A DNA stretch of 64,000 nt, from contig NW_024883086.1 in NCBI RefSeq assembly GCF_019059575.1, forward strand, positions 1 through 64,000. Reading direction: 5' to 3'. This DNA comes from Amphibalanus amphitrite. Its lineage: Eukaryota; Arthropoda; Thecostraca; Balanomorpha; Balanidae. Shown piece by piece: positions 10,649 to 22,627 of the stretch (positions are counted from its first letter, which is position 1; the number at the start of each line of letters is the position of its first letter). The position numbers and the translations under genes were made by a program. The notes under the pieces are model-generated. The model saw only the letters and a list, made by a program, of their open reading frames with translations. It was not told the DNA's origin and made no database searches.

Positions 10649-13499
10649 AAGAAAAAAAGAGCATAGAGAGATGGAGCGGAAAAGACGGACAGGAAAAAAC
10701 AGAGGACTGAGAAAAGACAGAGTGGGGACCGACCAGTTTCGGGCCACTGACCACCGAAAAACAGGACGACTGACCGCGGACAATGGTCCGTCGGACCGTG
10801 GACCGTAACCTCCCGTCCCCTCTCCCCACGACGAGAGTTGCCAGGCAGAGACAGAGATTGGGTCACTTTGACTGACGACCCCTCGCCAAGGCGCAGGTCC
10901 CACGTTACGGTACGAGAGATACGGGCATTTGTGTCGGACCCTCCCTCGGCAAAAAAAGGACGGATAAAACATGGGAAAAAGGAGGGGAATGACAGAGAAG
11001 GATGCGGATAAGCCTAATCCACCGGCAGGGAGGGCGGCGCTCAGAGTTCAATTGTTAGAGAGCCAGAGTGGATGTCCCTGGAATTTAAGGCGTGTCGACT
11101 GTAAGACGAATGGAGCGCACATGTGGGTGTCACAGAAGTGAACTCACAAGAATGCGGATCATGTCAGCTAATATTAGCTCTCTGCAATGTTTGCAATACT
11201 GGTCGAGAATCCGCAGAAGGTATGTAGTAATTGAAGGCGGCGGAGCGCGTAAGATAAACATTTCTTACATTTCTATATGCGTACAACGGTGTTTGGTTTT
11301 CTTGTTATCCGTGAAAGAACACTTCAACAGCAAGGTCGAGAGCCGCACTAGGCGGAGGAACGCACATTGTTAAAAGTAATCAAGTCGACATGAGAGTGCA
11401 GAGTGAATACAGGTTCCGCCGACACCCTAAATGTAACGCCAGGATTGTACACTTAGTCAGCCCGATTTCGATGAAGAGAAAAGCAAACAGCGTGTAGTCC
11501 ATGGCTTTGCATGAAGTGAGTGCATTTGAATCGTGAGCGAGTACTGTCCGTTACGTAAAACATTTTAACGGAAAAATATTTAACACAATGGCAGTATCCG
11601 CCTGCCTCGGACAATCGCAAACCTAGTTCAACATAGACGGATTTAGTATGCAACTGATATGATATGCAACTGATACCAAACGTTTTTAGGCATGAGCATG
11701 TTCTGGACACGCTTGCCGAACGATGAGACATCAATTTCAGAGAGAATCAATCACAAAATCAATTAGAATTCCGGTAAAATCTCCCGAACAATAGACGAAC
11801 ACCATCAGAAAGATAAACGTTGGCTTGGTTCAACGAACGTGACAAAAAGGCGCGCCACTTCATCTTTTCCGTAAATAAGTACGCAGTCACGAGACCATAA
11901 GATCGCGAGATAGCAATTACGACCTCCCGCCCACTCACTTCTTTAACCTATTCACCACCCAAACCAATCGTGACAAGCGTCCAAACGCGGCTCCTCTCGC
12001 GTCGGAGATGAAACGCGCGATACGAGACATTCTTCACGTCGAGAAATCTGCAAACAAAGCGGCTGCAGACGAGCGCTGTTGTGTTAGACAATCAAAGATG
12101 CTACGCCCACCCTGTCGACAGAAGGAAATCCCCAGAAAATCGGTTGGAAGAGATGGCATCTACGCTTTGTCTGAAATTCAGAACTGACGGAGATGCTACA
12201 ATAAGAAAAGGCGAATGGAATTTTAGAAGTACGAGTAGATGTCCCGTGGACACGAATCGAGAAAAAGGGTGGCCTATGCGATGTTTTAAAGTCAATTTTT
12301 CCATTGCAATGCATACGCCTCTTAGAAGCTGGCAAGTTACGAAGGACAGCTCAAGTGATGGATACGAAATGCTAACGACGGTTAGTGAAATAGTGACCTG
12401 TGATACGATTATAGAACCTATCGTAAAGACAATACCGTCCATTGGCGCCGAAATTTGACGAGGGACACATGCTCACCTAACGGTACAAACTACAAAGCAC
12501 CAGTTAGCCCGCCGAGCACGAAACCTATTCAGGACGGCACACAAATATAACGTGCTAGACAACCTTTTGGAAGCGTAATGACGTTGTTCTTTTCCGCAGA
12601 CCTGTACGATACGATCTACACGAGCGAATGGCAAAGTTCCCGATTCCTAAGAGCGATGACACTTCATTTCACCGCAGTATTTCACCAATAGCTCGCTAGT
12701 TTCCTCACACTGCCGACACCCCTCATCACAGCCACCCCCAAAGCAAATTATCTGGCATTAATCCGTATTTAATATCTACCCACCACCGCTTGGCTTTCAC
12801 TCCTCCCTGAAAATCGCGAAGTCTTAGCGGCTGTCTCAACTAGACGTGCGTACCATAACCACCTCGTAAAACCATCACCCACCTGGTCTAGGCGGATCCA
12901 TGACAGCTCTTCGACCAGCTGACAGCAGAACTCGGCAGCCACAGCGAAAATCCTGGCCGGCTCTGCAGCCAAATTACCGGCCAACGACCACCGCAAGTCA
13001 CGAAGCGCGAAACGGAGATCCCGCTCCTAGGTGGTCGAAGGTAGATGACTGGGTTTTTCGTCTTTTGCGTGGTGGAGAAAGAGTCACTGGGGCCTCCTTC
13101 GGGAGGGAAGGCGAGGGGTTTCTACGGGGATTTTTGGCTTCTGCTTGGTTAGCGTTTCGTGCGTGCCATCATTAGCGTTCAGAGTCCGACACGCAAATGT
13201 CCGATGGGTGTTTCCGCAAATGTTCCGGTAAAGGCGTTCGGAAAAGTCCAGACTTTTCTAGACTGGAGAAGATCTCGCTCAGGAACATCCACGCATAAAG
13301 CTAGTGAAGAGACGCATAAAACTAATGCCAACGATCAGCCACCACAATTTAATTTATGCGTGGTGAATTAAACGGCAAGTTGGTCTCTTGGGTAACTAGT
13401 GTAAGTACGTGACCACAACACTTCTCGTACCACTATCGGCTATCGCAATGTGTAATGCACAACCAAGCCGCTGCAGTCACGCCATGCTGCTGTATCGAC
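10649..13499. other. No confident gene
   Basis: Unique-looking sequence. An ATG-started 91-codon plus-strand frame (12900-13175) and a minus-strand acceptor/donor-like pair at about 12870-12970 overlap each other. Neither has recognisable domain content, so I call neither. Confidence 0.35.
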
Positions 13500-13960
13500 G
13501 TTACACTTGCACGCTCACGTGTCACGCTTGCCACATGTCACTCGCATATCCTCCAAGTCCAAAACTCACCACGCACTTTCGCATTCCACGCACTGCACTT
13601 AAGCCACCGCCACAACGCGCAGCTTGTGCGTTCTCACCGATTACTGACTCGCCTGCGACCACCTGGCGTCCGCTCACGGCAGCCAGCAGCCACTTCCTTT
13701 CCCGTCGGCACCTGACCGCAACTGGCCCCGGCCGCCAACAGGTAAAACCGGGTTCCGCAGTCAGCACCGCACGCCCGCCCTCCCACGCTCGCGATAACAC
13801 CGTTCGAATCGGCCGCCGCACACCAGCGCCACCTACGTCACCACGCGCTTTGCAACGTTGTCATAGCAACGGATAAATCGCACGTGCTCCTGTGCGCGCG
13901 GGCGCTTCGCTACTGCGCGATATCGCGAATTGTGTGCGATCCAGGCCCGTAGCGTGTTGG
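13500..13960. promoter_or_regulatory. CpG-rich promoter-like region with X-box-like site
   Basis: GC-rich and CpG-dense compared with its neighbours. At 13857-13870 it holds GTTGTCATAGCAAC, an inverted-repeat site close to the RFX X-box consensus (GTYRCC, 1-3 bp spacer, RGYRAC). A CACGTG E-box lies just downstream (about 13881-13886). X-boxes in animal promoters are often associated with ciliary genes regulated by RFX factors. I could not assign a transcript on either strand. The 155-codon open frame over this patch is probably a by-product of high GC. Confidence 0.4.
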
Positions 13961-16595
13961 AGTCGCCGGGCCCACTATACAACTTCCCGCTGCGAGCAGG
14001 CACCGGTGGCCGCGTCCAGGTGTGTCACGTGCAAGAAGGGCCTATGTTGAGGGGCCATACAGGTAGCGGGAAGTCCTTGTTACGTGAGACGCCTGGGGCG
14101 CCGCACAGTGGACAAAAAGGGGGATGGGACGGCTTAGTCATCACCCATGTGTGACCGGGAGAGGGGAGGGGGTCAATGGTCATGAAAGGAGCAAAGGGAG
14201 AGGGAGGGAGTGCAGCCGGGAACGGAGGGGAAAACTGAAGGTCCTATTGTCTTTTTGATGAGTCATTTATGGGAGTTCTATGTCGTCACGGTGTTTTCCG
14301 TTTGTTTTCCCGATAACCATATGCAGAAATTCGGAGAATGACAGGCATACATTTACGAGTTACCAGTGAATATTGAAGAGCTGACTACATAATAAATCGA
14401 GACAGCGTTATGAAAACAAATGAAGGGCAACTGAAGGTATTGGCTATTTTTGGAACGGGTTGCAATCGCAAAAAAAAACTTCAGGAAAACAAGACAAGGA
14501 ATGGACTGGAGAAAATGCCAGGAAGAAGCCAAATATTTGCGAAAAGAGGTGAATTTATCTGAATAAAGGGGTGAAATGAAATGAAGATGTGCAATGATAT
14601 GCTTAAAACGTATAGCTATCACCGAATTGCTTCAAAATTTCACATCTGCACTTCAAAAGCAGGCAATCAGAAACAAATGTTAAAATTCACCAGACCGTAC
14701 GATTATGAGACGTTACATGCCAGTACAGCTTATTTGTTCTTCATCACTCTTATATGGCCTTGCTTCATCAAGTGTTCCGTTACGGTACTCTGAGTCTTCG
14801 TTCAAAAGATAAATGAATCATCATCCATCAGGCTTGTTTTGCCACGTGAAACGATCATATTAGTCTGATCAATAGCACCTATCACCAGCGAAATGCGACC
14901 CAGTAAGTATCGGAACGTGTTCGGTACTTGGCCGCTGCTCATACGTCAGCAAATGTCCAGCGCTTTCCAGCCAATGCCTGGCCAGTAGCCGTTAGCGCGG
15001 TGTGCAATGCAAGTTGATTACAAACAAAACTGAACACGCCAGCACTGTATCGGCAGATAAAGCACTAAAGGACGATTCATATTATGCTGCGTCTGCATCG
15101 ATCTATGCTGAAGAGATACTGTCTAGACGTAATAACCGCTGTATTGACTGCCAACCAAGCTAAATTTAGTTACAGTTGCGTCCGACAGCTTTTCAATAAA
15201 TCGATGGTATTGAGTAGATGCTATCTCGTAACATCGGCATTGCCATACCGAACAGAACAGGGCTAAAGGTGGAACAAAAAACATTGACGTAGGGCCAGAC
15301 CATGTCACAGTGTGCATTTAGCATGCATCGAGCCTCACAATAAATATACCTAAGAACGACGTAACGCCAAATAGGTTTCGCTTTGCCGCTTTTACGCAAG
15401 CAATGGTACCGTGTTTGACGATCCCGCGTTTTAAATTCATCAACAAATACAACTCTGAATCTTTTTTTTTTGCTCCGCCAGCCTAAAGCCAGTCTGGAGC
15501 CGGGAGTCATTACATCTGGCAATTTTGGCCAGGAACAAAGTTTTACGTTAAGCCGGTTTATGTGAACACATTCATCCGAATTATTCGATTCGAATTAGCA
15601 ACATACTAATCCGCTAAGATGCACTCATGACACACTTGACCGTTACTATGCAACATTTCATCGAACTCTGCATAATCCTCCGTATCCGACGTAACGGTAC
15701 AAGCCGTTTTGAACGGCGCATAACCAGAGCTGACATTTCATGCAGTGCAAATCATATATTCATTGGATTATTGCGGCCTGACGTAAAAAGGTGTGGCCCC
15801 TGACAAAGAAGCTTACTTGGATGAAAATGTGAAACTCAAAGAGGCCGACGGCTTACTGGGCAAACGGATTTTCTGTCACGTTTTGCAAGCATGCCAAATG
15901 CTGGGTAGATAATTCCAAGAGCTGGGCAATGGGCATGACAGCTACAAAAACATTCTACAATATTGCATGACTCATAACATAAAAACAAAGTTCAGCTTGA
16001 ATTCCATGGTAATACGCATGGACATCGCTTTGTTCCTGAAGGATATCCAGTAAATGGCCTTAGACAAGATTTCAGATGTTTCCGCCGTGAACCTCTCATG
16101 GCAGAATGAGCTTTTTCTACACAGATGATTAAATGCCCGTAACAAAATGGGCTTATGTAACATATATTACCTCGTCTTTGAAACGTCACTTGCAGGACAA
16201 GTTTGTTCCCTTCTTCGAATAAACGAATAATGTGATTCAGATCAAAGCCTATAAAGGGACAAAATCAAACCTTACAATCCATTCGCTTTTACTTTTGATT
16301 GTAGTTCTCTGCTGAATGACTCAACACCCTCAGAATTTCGTTTGAGTTTCACATGGCATCGGTAGTAAGAAGCATCACTTGACACTCAGAAACAAAACAG
16401 TTTTAGGTGAGAATGACTCTCCTCTGAAAAGCTATATTAGAACTTATTTTTCAGCCTGTGTTGTGTAATTGTATCAATAAGACGCCTCGTACTCTACCTT
16501 GGTTCCCTGAAATATCTAAATATCTAAATATATGGGCTATCTAAATATAAAAAAAAATAATATCTAAAAATATGGCCTTGGAAATATCCCTATAG
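13961..16595. other. No recognised feature
   Basis: Moderately AT-rich unique sequence. No exon-like open frame with both splice borders and no repeat boundary was recognised. Confidence 0.4.
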
Positions 16596-16792
16596 AACAC
16601 TTCATTGCCATCTTCGTCGAAAATAGTTCTCAGCCTTCGTGCTGCTGACGGCACGGTAGACTCCACCAAAGGAAAACAATCAGCGACCGAAAGAGAACCG
16701 ATAGGATTTCGCCGGATTTTCGTCAGTAATTCCGACAGATTCCGGCAATCCTGGCAAATTCCCGCCTTAGGTGGCCGCATCCGCGATGGGAG
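16596..16792 (+). CDS. Possible internal exon (unknown protein); strand ambiguous
   Basis: On the plus strand, 65 codons plus 2 bases run open between an acceptor-like CCTATAG (ending 16595) and a strong donor GGGAG|GTAAGTG (16792/16793). The peptide is basic and Ser-rich, with IGFRRIFVSNSDRFRQ near its middle. Ending with two bases, it is phase-compatible with the exon at 19192, which starts with one. Against this, the opposite strand has an ATG-started 79-codon frame over the same bases (16541-16780) with a natural-looking sequence ending FDEDGNEVFYRDISKAIF. The donor and phase agreement slightly favour the plus strand. No domain recognised. Confidence 0.3.
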
Positions 16793-17067
16793 GTAAGTGA
16801 TTTTCCTTCAGATACTAAACGGTTCCGAGATAGCTCTATTTAGAGCAGGTAGGTAACGCGAGAAAATGTCAACAAGCCTGCTGAAAAGGGCAAATTCTGT
16901 AGTGTTTCGATGAATAAGCACGTAACGCTAGTGAATACTTTACCAATGGTGGCTGCTGACGAAGTAAAAGGTAAAATATTGAGGAGGAAATTTTATAAGA
17001 AGTCATCATGTTATTCTAAAAAATGTCATATTTGGATTGTAGCTTCGTGCCTTACAACCCATTAGCT

Positions 17068-18270
17068 TTAACCCGCGCCCGGCTGGGGGTCCTGGATTTC
17101 CACGCCATGCTGGGGGGGGGGTTTGAACACCCCCCCCCCTTCTAACTCGGCTCCTGGGCCACGTAGCGATACGCGGAAGGCGGCGTTCGAAAGAGCGTCA
17201 AAAATAATGAGGAAATCACTTCAGTCAATTTTTTGGTCAGGTCAAAGGTCAGGTCACCAGAGGTCATTAAAGGCAAAATTTCGCCGATTTCCAGGTCGAA
17301 TGTCGAAAATTTCCAAGAAGCCAACGCATAACTCGGGAACCAATAGAGCTACAGCCCCGCGGAAAAGCGCATTCGATAGCCCTATTAACGCTCTTTCTGA
17401 GTAATTTTCTCAGATTTGACCTAACGTCAACGGTTTTGCCTGCAGGGGGCAAAAACTGCAAAAATAGCCGATTTTTTCGGAAACAGTTTTTCTGCGATAA
17501 CTTTTGACCCAAGCCTTGTACGAGCTTACTTTTACCGGCATCGTGTTCCTCTCGTCAAGACGCATCGAATGAACAATAACTTGACCTTGAAAGGTCAACT
17601 TGAAAATTTGACCTCAGGTCAAGGTCATGACCTGACCGGAAAGGGTCATGCTGCATATCAGTCGATCCGTATCGTCAAGCTGAACACATCTAAGGCGTTT
17701 TCATCGCTCTAGCATGCCTCTCTCAAAAGTTATTTGCGAAAAAAACTGTTAGATACCATTCGTGACCTAAGATGACCTCAGGGCATAAACAGGGGTCACG
17801 GACACCATTTTCATGTTCAGTGTGTCTAAACCACTTGTAATGCAGTGTTTGGGAGTGTTTATAATGTCTTTCGGCCAAAAGAGGCGCATTTCAATTTTCT
17901 CCCATTGACTTATAATGGGGAGGTCGCAAAATTGACCTGACCTTAGGTCATCGATATCAAAATTCTGAGATATACATTTTGTACATGCTATTGCTCTTAG
18001 CAATCGCTGAAAGTGTCAAAGCGATCGGTCACTCGGTGTAGCTATGGCAGACATTGAAACTTTTTATGAGGTGAGGTCACTTCAAGTGACCTTGTGACCT
18101 GACCTTGAATGCCCTTGGTCTGAAATTTTCACAACATGTGTAGAATTGATGTATGATAAGGTGTACCAAAAACGGCGGCGGGAGCGCCACCGTTTTTGAG
18201 ATATTCGCGAAAAAACACAAGGGGGGGGGGTGTTCAAACACCCCCCCCCCCCCAGCAGGGCGCGGGTTAA
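17068..18270. mobile_element. TTAA-flanked element F1 (piggyBac-like ends, G/C hairpins)
   Basis: TTAA at 17068-17071 and 18267-18270 flank matching inverted termini: CCCGCGCCCGGCTGGGGG on the left, CCCGCGCCCTGCTGGGGG read inward on the right. TTAA targets and termini starting CCC are the hallmark of piggyBac transposons. Just inside each end a G run and a C run (with TTTGAACA or TGTTCAAACA between) can form a hairpin. The interior has many AGGTCA/TGACCT motifs and no transposase. It lies in the putative intron between the 16.6-kb and 19.2-kb exons. Confidence 0.75.
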
Positions 18271-19191
18271 CTAATTCGACAATGCTTTAGAAAACGCACG
18301 ATCCAAATTTCTCGGAGAAAGCGGCAAGCAGTAGTTACACTGTAACTGAGCCCAGTGGGAACACCGGTATAATCACTAATTTCCGCTGGCCTCGACCCCG
18401 AACCGTGGACGGACACACGCGGGTTAACCATGGGAACCTATTCAAATTGGCCGCGCTGCCTGCCCGCCCGTCAACTCCCCCAACGGCTGGAGACTTCCGC
18501 TATACTGGGGTCACAGCTGAGCGGGGGGGGGGGAGGGAGGGGAGAGGACGGTCGAAATCGGGCGACATTACACAGCATCTTGTGCCGCACACCTTCCCCA
18601 AACGCAAGTGACGGGTAACTCACATGTAACGTACGAACACATCCGCATCTTCAACCAATAAAAAATAGTTCCGCTAGCGACACACTTGAGGGTCGGACAC
18701 TGGCTGTGAAGGAACACAGGGCCCATAATTATTACGCAAGGCGATGGCTATTGCGAAGTTTTATCCAATGTGTGTTTTTGATGCGTGTATTTTGCTGATG
18801 TGTGTGCTGTGTGCGGACAATAAAGACCTCGCGGAATACACCAATCACCGATGGAAAACTGTCCTTTGATTGGTCTCAAAGGTCAGGGATACAAGGTTAC
18901 ATCACACACTGGATTATCTACGCATTGTCTGATTCCTGTCTTTCACGCGACGTTTGTAGTAAAACAGACGGTGCGCCAATCTGGCGAAGCACAACAATGC
19001 CCAAAAAACTTTTGTAAATAGTTAATTCGTCAGTGATGGAAAAACAGCCTGTGATAGAGAATATAATTATTTTGTTGAAATAGTGAAGATCATTTACATA
19101 GAGGAGTAAAATACCATCAAAATGATGTGTCTGCGCGCAAGCACATCAATTCAAGTAATTGAAGTATATTTTCTGTATTTATAATTTTCAG
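18271..19191. other. No recognised feature (putative intron or intergenic)
   Basis: No element termini or credible open frame. It contains a G-rich stretch around 18525-18545 and ends at a pyrimidine-rich splice acceptor (TATAATTTTCAG, ending 19191). Confidence 0.35.
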
Positions 19192-19288
19192 CCAATCGTC
19201 AATTTTTACAGGACCTCCTATAAATTTCGGCATTGGACCCGGCGGAACCAATCCCTTCAGTTTCGGGCACCCAAGCCCAGCGCAATGA
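19192..19288 (+). CDS. Probable 3'-terminal coding exon of an unrecognised Gly/Pro-rich protein
   Basis: A strong acceptor (polypyrimidine tract plus TTTTCAG) ends at 19191. One base completes a split codon, then 31 codons lead to TGA at 19286-19288. The tail, with GPPINFGIGPGGTNPFSFGH, is Gly/Pro/Phe-rich and looks like a real C-terminus. A second acceptor, TTTTTACAG ending 19211, would keep the same frame but needs a different upstream phase. The +1 start fits the exon ending at 16792. A poly(A) signal is found 430 bases downstream. Function unknown. Confidence 0.4.
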
Positions 19289-19719
19289 AAGCATACCGAG
19301 CTGACGACGGCTGACTCAGTCGCGTTGTTAAGCTGTTCATGACACTTAACAACCCGTTTACAGCTGGTTTTACGGCCCATCTAATTCCACCAAGCCGATA
19401 GTTTAACCCACAGACAGCGCTTCCACGAAATCTTTCGGTTCTGCATTTAACATTCCAGGAGGTAGTGAGGCTGAAAACGAGTCTTACGGCGCGCGAGGTA
19501 CAGCTAATGTTTAAAATTTTACGCTGAAAGACACAAATGCGTCGCAATTCGTACACCATTTACGCCCAGGCGCTTCCTAGCTGAGCGCCTGACAACTTAG
19601 GAAATGAGCGCATTATTCTGGAGCCACCAGTTTCATTATCCAATTAGGTTCCGCAATCTGCAATAACTTCTAAGCAAAAGCGCTAAACCCACTCAGGGTT
19701 GCAATCCATTTCAATGAAA

Positions 19720-19725
19720 AATAAA
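19720..19725 (+). terminator. AATAAA polyadenylation signal
   Basis: A canonical hexamer downstream of the stop at 19288 on the same strand. The hexamer is common by chance in AT-rich sequence, so the link to that exon is tentative. Confidence 0.25.
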
Positions 19726-19729
19726 GTAA

Positions 19730-21537
19730 ATAGCAAAACAAATGAATATAAACACAAAGTGCGACAATGTCCACCAAAGGCTCAATAATATCTTCACTTC
19801 ACCGGAAATCATATAAAAAGAAGCATAACCGTACCAGCCTTGAGCCACCTCTCCTACCGAAAAAAAACTATCCCTACCGCATCAGAACGCTCGTCGTCGA
19901 CCACAAACACCATTCTGTTGACCGTGGCGTTGCGTGCTCACTCCGGGGAGTAAACATACTCCCCTAGACCGGTCGGTAGGCACCACTCTCATCAGCCAGG
20001 GGGCTCTCAATCACTGGAGCAACGCTTTGGCGAGCGGGAGGGACACTATGGGGAAGCTCTAGGTATGAGCTCAGTGTTCCAGGGACGTCGTGAGGACGTT
20101 CTGTGGGGAGTTCTGGGGACGCTGAGGACGTCTAGAGGAGGGTTGAACAGCTTTAGAGTGTTCTGCAGACACGGATGGAGGGTGGAGGAAGGAGCGTGTG
20201 GAGGACAGGTGTGTGTGTGGGGGGGGGGGGAGGCGGGGGGAGGGTAAAGGCGTGTCGATGACGATTTTGGGAACAACAAGGATATAAATAAAGCGTTTTG
20301 TAATTACTCCATGACGACAATCAATGTCTAAAATGTCACGATTCATCCTGAACATAGTCTTGCAGGTTTGAAGCATGTTTTGATAAATTTTGGTAGTTTC
20401 TGAAAACGTGCAGTACGAGTACGTTAGCAAAGACAATGTAATTAAGTTAAAATCACCTAAAAGTTCAGCACTGAAAACGTTTTGAGAATGGTCCAGGGAT
20501 TTTGAAAATGTTTCGCTAATGTTTTCTTGAAAGGTCCGGGACCACCCTGAAGCGTTTTGAGGTTCCGTCACGCCAGCGGTGCCGCCCCTTGTGTTGGCGG
20601 TATTGACTACGAATGGTGCGCTCTTTGGCGACGAAGTGCTATGAATGAGCCTCTGCATTATACATCAAATGTATACTGATGAACCGCAGGAAACGGGGAC
20701 ATTCTGGTGAAAGCCGCCATTCCCGAAAGTCAAGTAGTACATCTGCATAGTTGCGAAAGGTGGTTTAGTTCGCAACTCTGCCCTTGCGTTGGATACGCTT
20801 AATTAAAAGATAAATTTAGTGAGAACGGTAGTTGACTCAACTTACGGCAGAATATACGGTACATTACATGCAAAGGCAAAGTATGTTGTGATTATCAAAA
20901 TTAAATTATGTAATTATTGTGGTGATTATTACAATATTGAATGCGTTTGGTGACATACACAAATTGAACACCGAAATTCAACAATTCATTCAACAATTTG
21001 GTACTAAACACGAAACCTCTTCACATTCCTTGTTGCTCATCAAAGTGTTATCAAATCGCGTTTTATTCCATGAGGGAAATAAAACGACACGAAAACCATA
21101 GTGAGCACAAAGACGTCGAGCCCCACGACCGCCTACCCCTGCAGACGTAGAGCCCCAATGCCACCCACGAGCATCGTTTCAATGTCACCGATCTAAGTTT
21201 CTTATAACACATTCCACCACAAGATGCTGATCCCACAGAGGCGTCCAAACGAAACTGTCACAGTACGCAGCCATGCAGAAAACCCGACCTCTGACAGCTT
21301 TAACCTTGGCTCTAAGCCCCATGACAGGAGGGATTTAAGCCGAGACAGTGGGCGTCTAAATTGTAATGGGAGCAATGGCGTCTCATTTTGGGTGCATTAC
21401 ACCCGGCAGGGGTGAAAATGAATACGATAGATTCAATATGTATTGTGAGAAACACTTTGTAGAAGCGAGATAAAGTGTAATTATTCATAAGTGAGACTGA
21501 AGAGTCATGTCTTAATAGTTAATACCCAGGTAAATGC
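19730..21537. other. No confident gene; one long minus-strand frame of unclear status
   Basis: An ATG-started 195-codon minus-strand frame spans 20071-20658. Its second half is Pro/His/Ser-rich and reads across a purine-rich, G-run-bearing stretch (about 20090-20245). No domain is recognisable, and codon quality is poor after about residue 130. I treat it as probably non-coding repeat-derived sequence. Confidence 0.35.
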
Positions 21538-21654
21538 TTATTTGAAATTGTTTTAATGGACTTTCACTGGGTAGTGGGTAAAAGTTACTATTATTGGTCA
21601 ATAATAACTTTTACCCACTACCCAGTGAAAGTCCGTTAAAACAATTTCAAATAA
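21538..21654. mobile_element. 117-bp hairpin MITE
   Basis: Two ~57-base arms are nearly perfect inverted copies (outer ends TTATTTGAAATTG and its complement) around a centre at 21596. A compact hairpin of this kind is typical of a MITE. No clear target duplication was found. Confidence 0.75.
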
Positions 21655-22433
21655 TTATTCATTCTAAAAGTGGCATACGTTATACATTATACAACTCATC
21701 TGTCTTTCCCGTAGCGTTAAAATACATTCCAAACGGAATGTGCCAATAAGAGTTCAATTTCAACGTCGCATTCCAGAAGGCAGCATCCGTTTTACATGTC
21801 TGATAGAGGCTACCAATTAGCCTTACGATGTGACATAAACCTTAGCAAATGCGTCCTCTACGGCTTCCAGCACGGTTCATTTATGCGGGATGTTTTGAAA
21901 TGATCTACGGTCATATCGTAAATCTCTATTGATAGTATAATATGCCAGGGCAGCTAGAACATACAAGTGCCGTCAATCATGGTATGTCCAGCACAGGCGT
22001 TACGTAAAACGAGACGTTGAAATATGCGTGTTTACAGATCCCGGTAACAGTTAATATGGAATATGGATGATAAATTTGAATAGCTGTTGTGAAGTACGGC
22101 AAAATAGCTTTGTTGTCGTCTTCAGGACATTGAACTTTGAGCTCATGTCGTCGCTATAGTTCATCGCACGAAATAAGAGGATGTAGCCTGATCCCAAGTC
22201 CAGTGGAACCAGGCTAGGATCTCAAAGACTCACAATGTCATTTTGTTGCTATGGCGTTGTGAGTAAAATAGTGTACAAAATGTGTCACTTTAAACCCCTT
22301 CGAATCAAAACGGGAGCATGCGATTAGTCAGGTGACGAACGAAACTCTTTTTTACTACGAAATTTCAAGATATGTAACTCAAGCACCGATCAGCCTGGTT
22401 CCGACAGCACCCAAATCCCGCAGCTCCACTGAC
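21655..22433. other. No recognised feature
   Basis: Unique sequence, presumably intron or downstream sequence of the minus-strand gene whose exon ends at 22434. No exon-like frame detected. Confidence 0.35.
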
Positions 22434-22627
22434 CTAGTTTGTCCTTGTAGAGCCTGCGGCGGATCCCGGGCGACTCGGCGCTGCCTTTCCGCGACTGTGA
22501 TTGGCTGGCCGGCTTCGGAGGGCTGTCGGAGCTGTCTTCTGGTTGGCTGCGAGGTGGGCTGGGCCGGTTCAAGCTGTCTATGGATGTGGAGCGTCGCAGC
22601 GGTGTAGGACTGCAGTCGGCACTAGAG
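22434..22627 (-). CDS. Internal exon of an unidentified Ser/Pro-rich protein (downstream of the 24.06-24.23 kb exon)
   Basis: On the minus strand, the acceptor TTGTTGTGCTGCAG precedes 22627 and the donor ACTAG|GTCAGT follows 22434. The 194-nt exon is one base, 64 open codons, one base. The peptide is disordered-looking and rich in Ser, Pro and Arg. It includes PLRRSTSIDSLNRPSPPR, where RRSTSID resembles a basophilic-kinase/14-3-3 type phosphosite, and near its end SPGIRRRLYKDKL. Its first base completes the codon left by the exon at 24059-24230 (GA + C = Asp), so the two exons join in frame across a 1,431-bp intron. I cannot name the gene. Upstream and downstream exons were not located in the window. 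Confidence 0.6.

Noticed and set aside
12900..13175. 91-codon plus-strand ORF and a competing minus-strand exon-like frame
   Set aside because: The two readings overlap, have no domains, and only one has weak splice signals. I could not choose or support either.
13409..13876. 155-codon plus-strand ORF
   Set aside because: It lies in a GC-rich CpG patch, where stops are rare. It has no domain, no splice borders and low-complexity composition. The promoter-like reading is better.
20071..20658. 195-codon minus-strand ORF
   Set aside because: It has an ATG start but no recognisable domain, and half of it is Pro/His/Ser text from a purine-rich repeat-like stretch. Not enough to call a gene.
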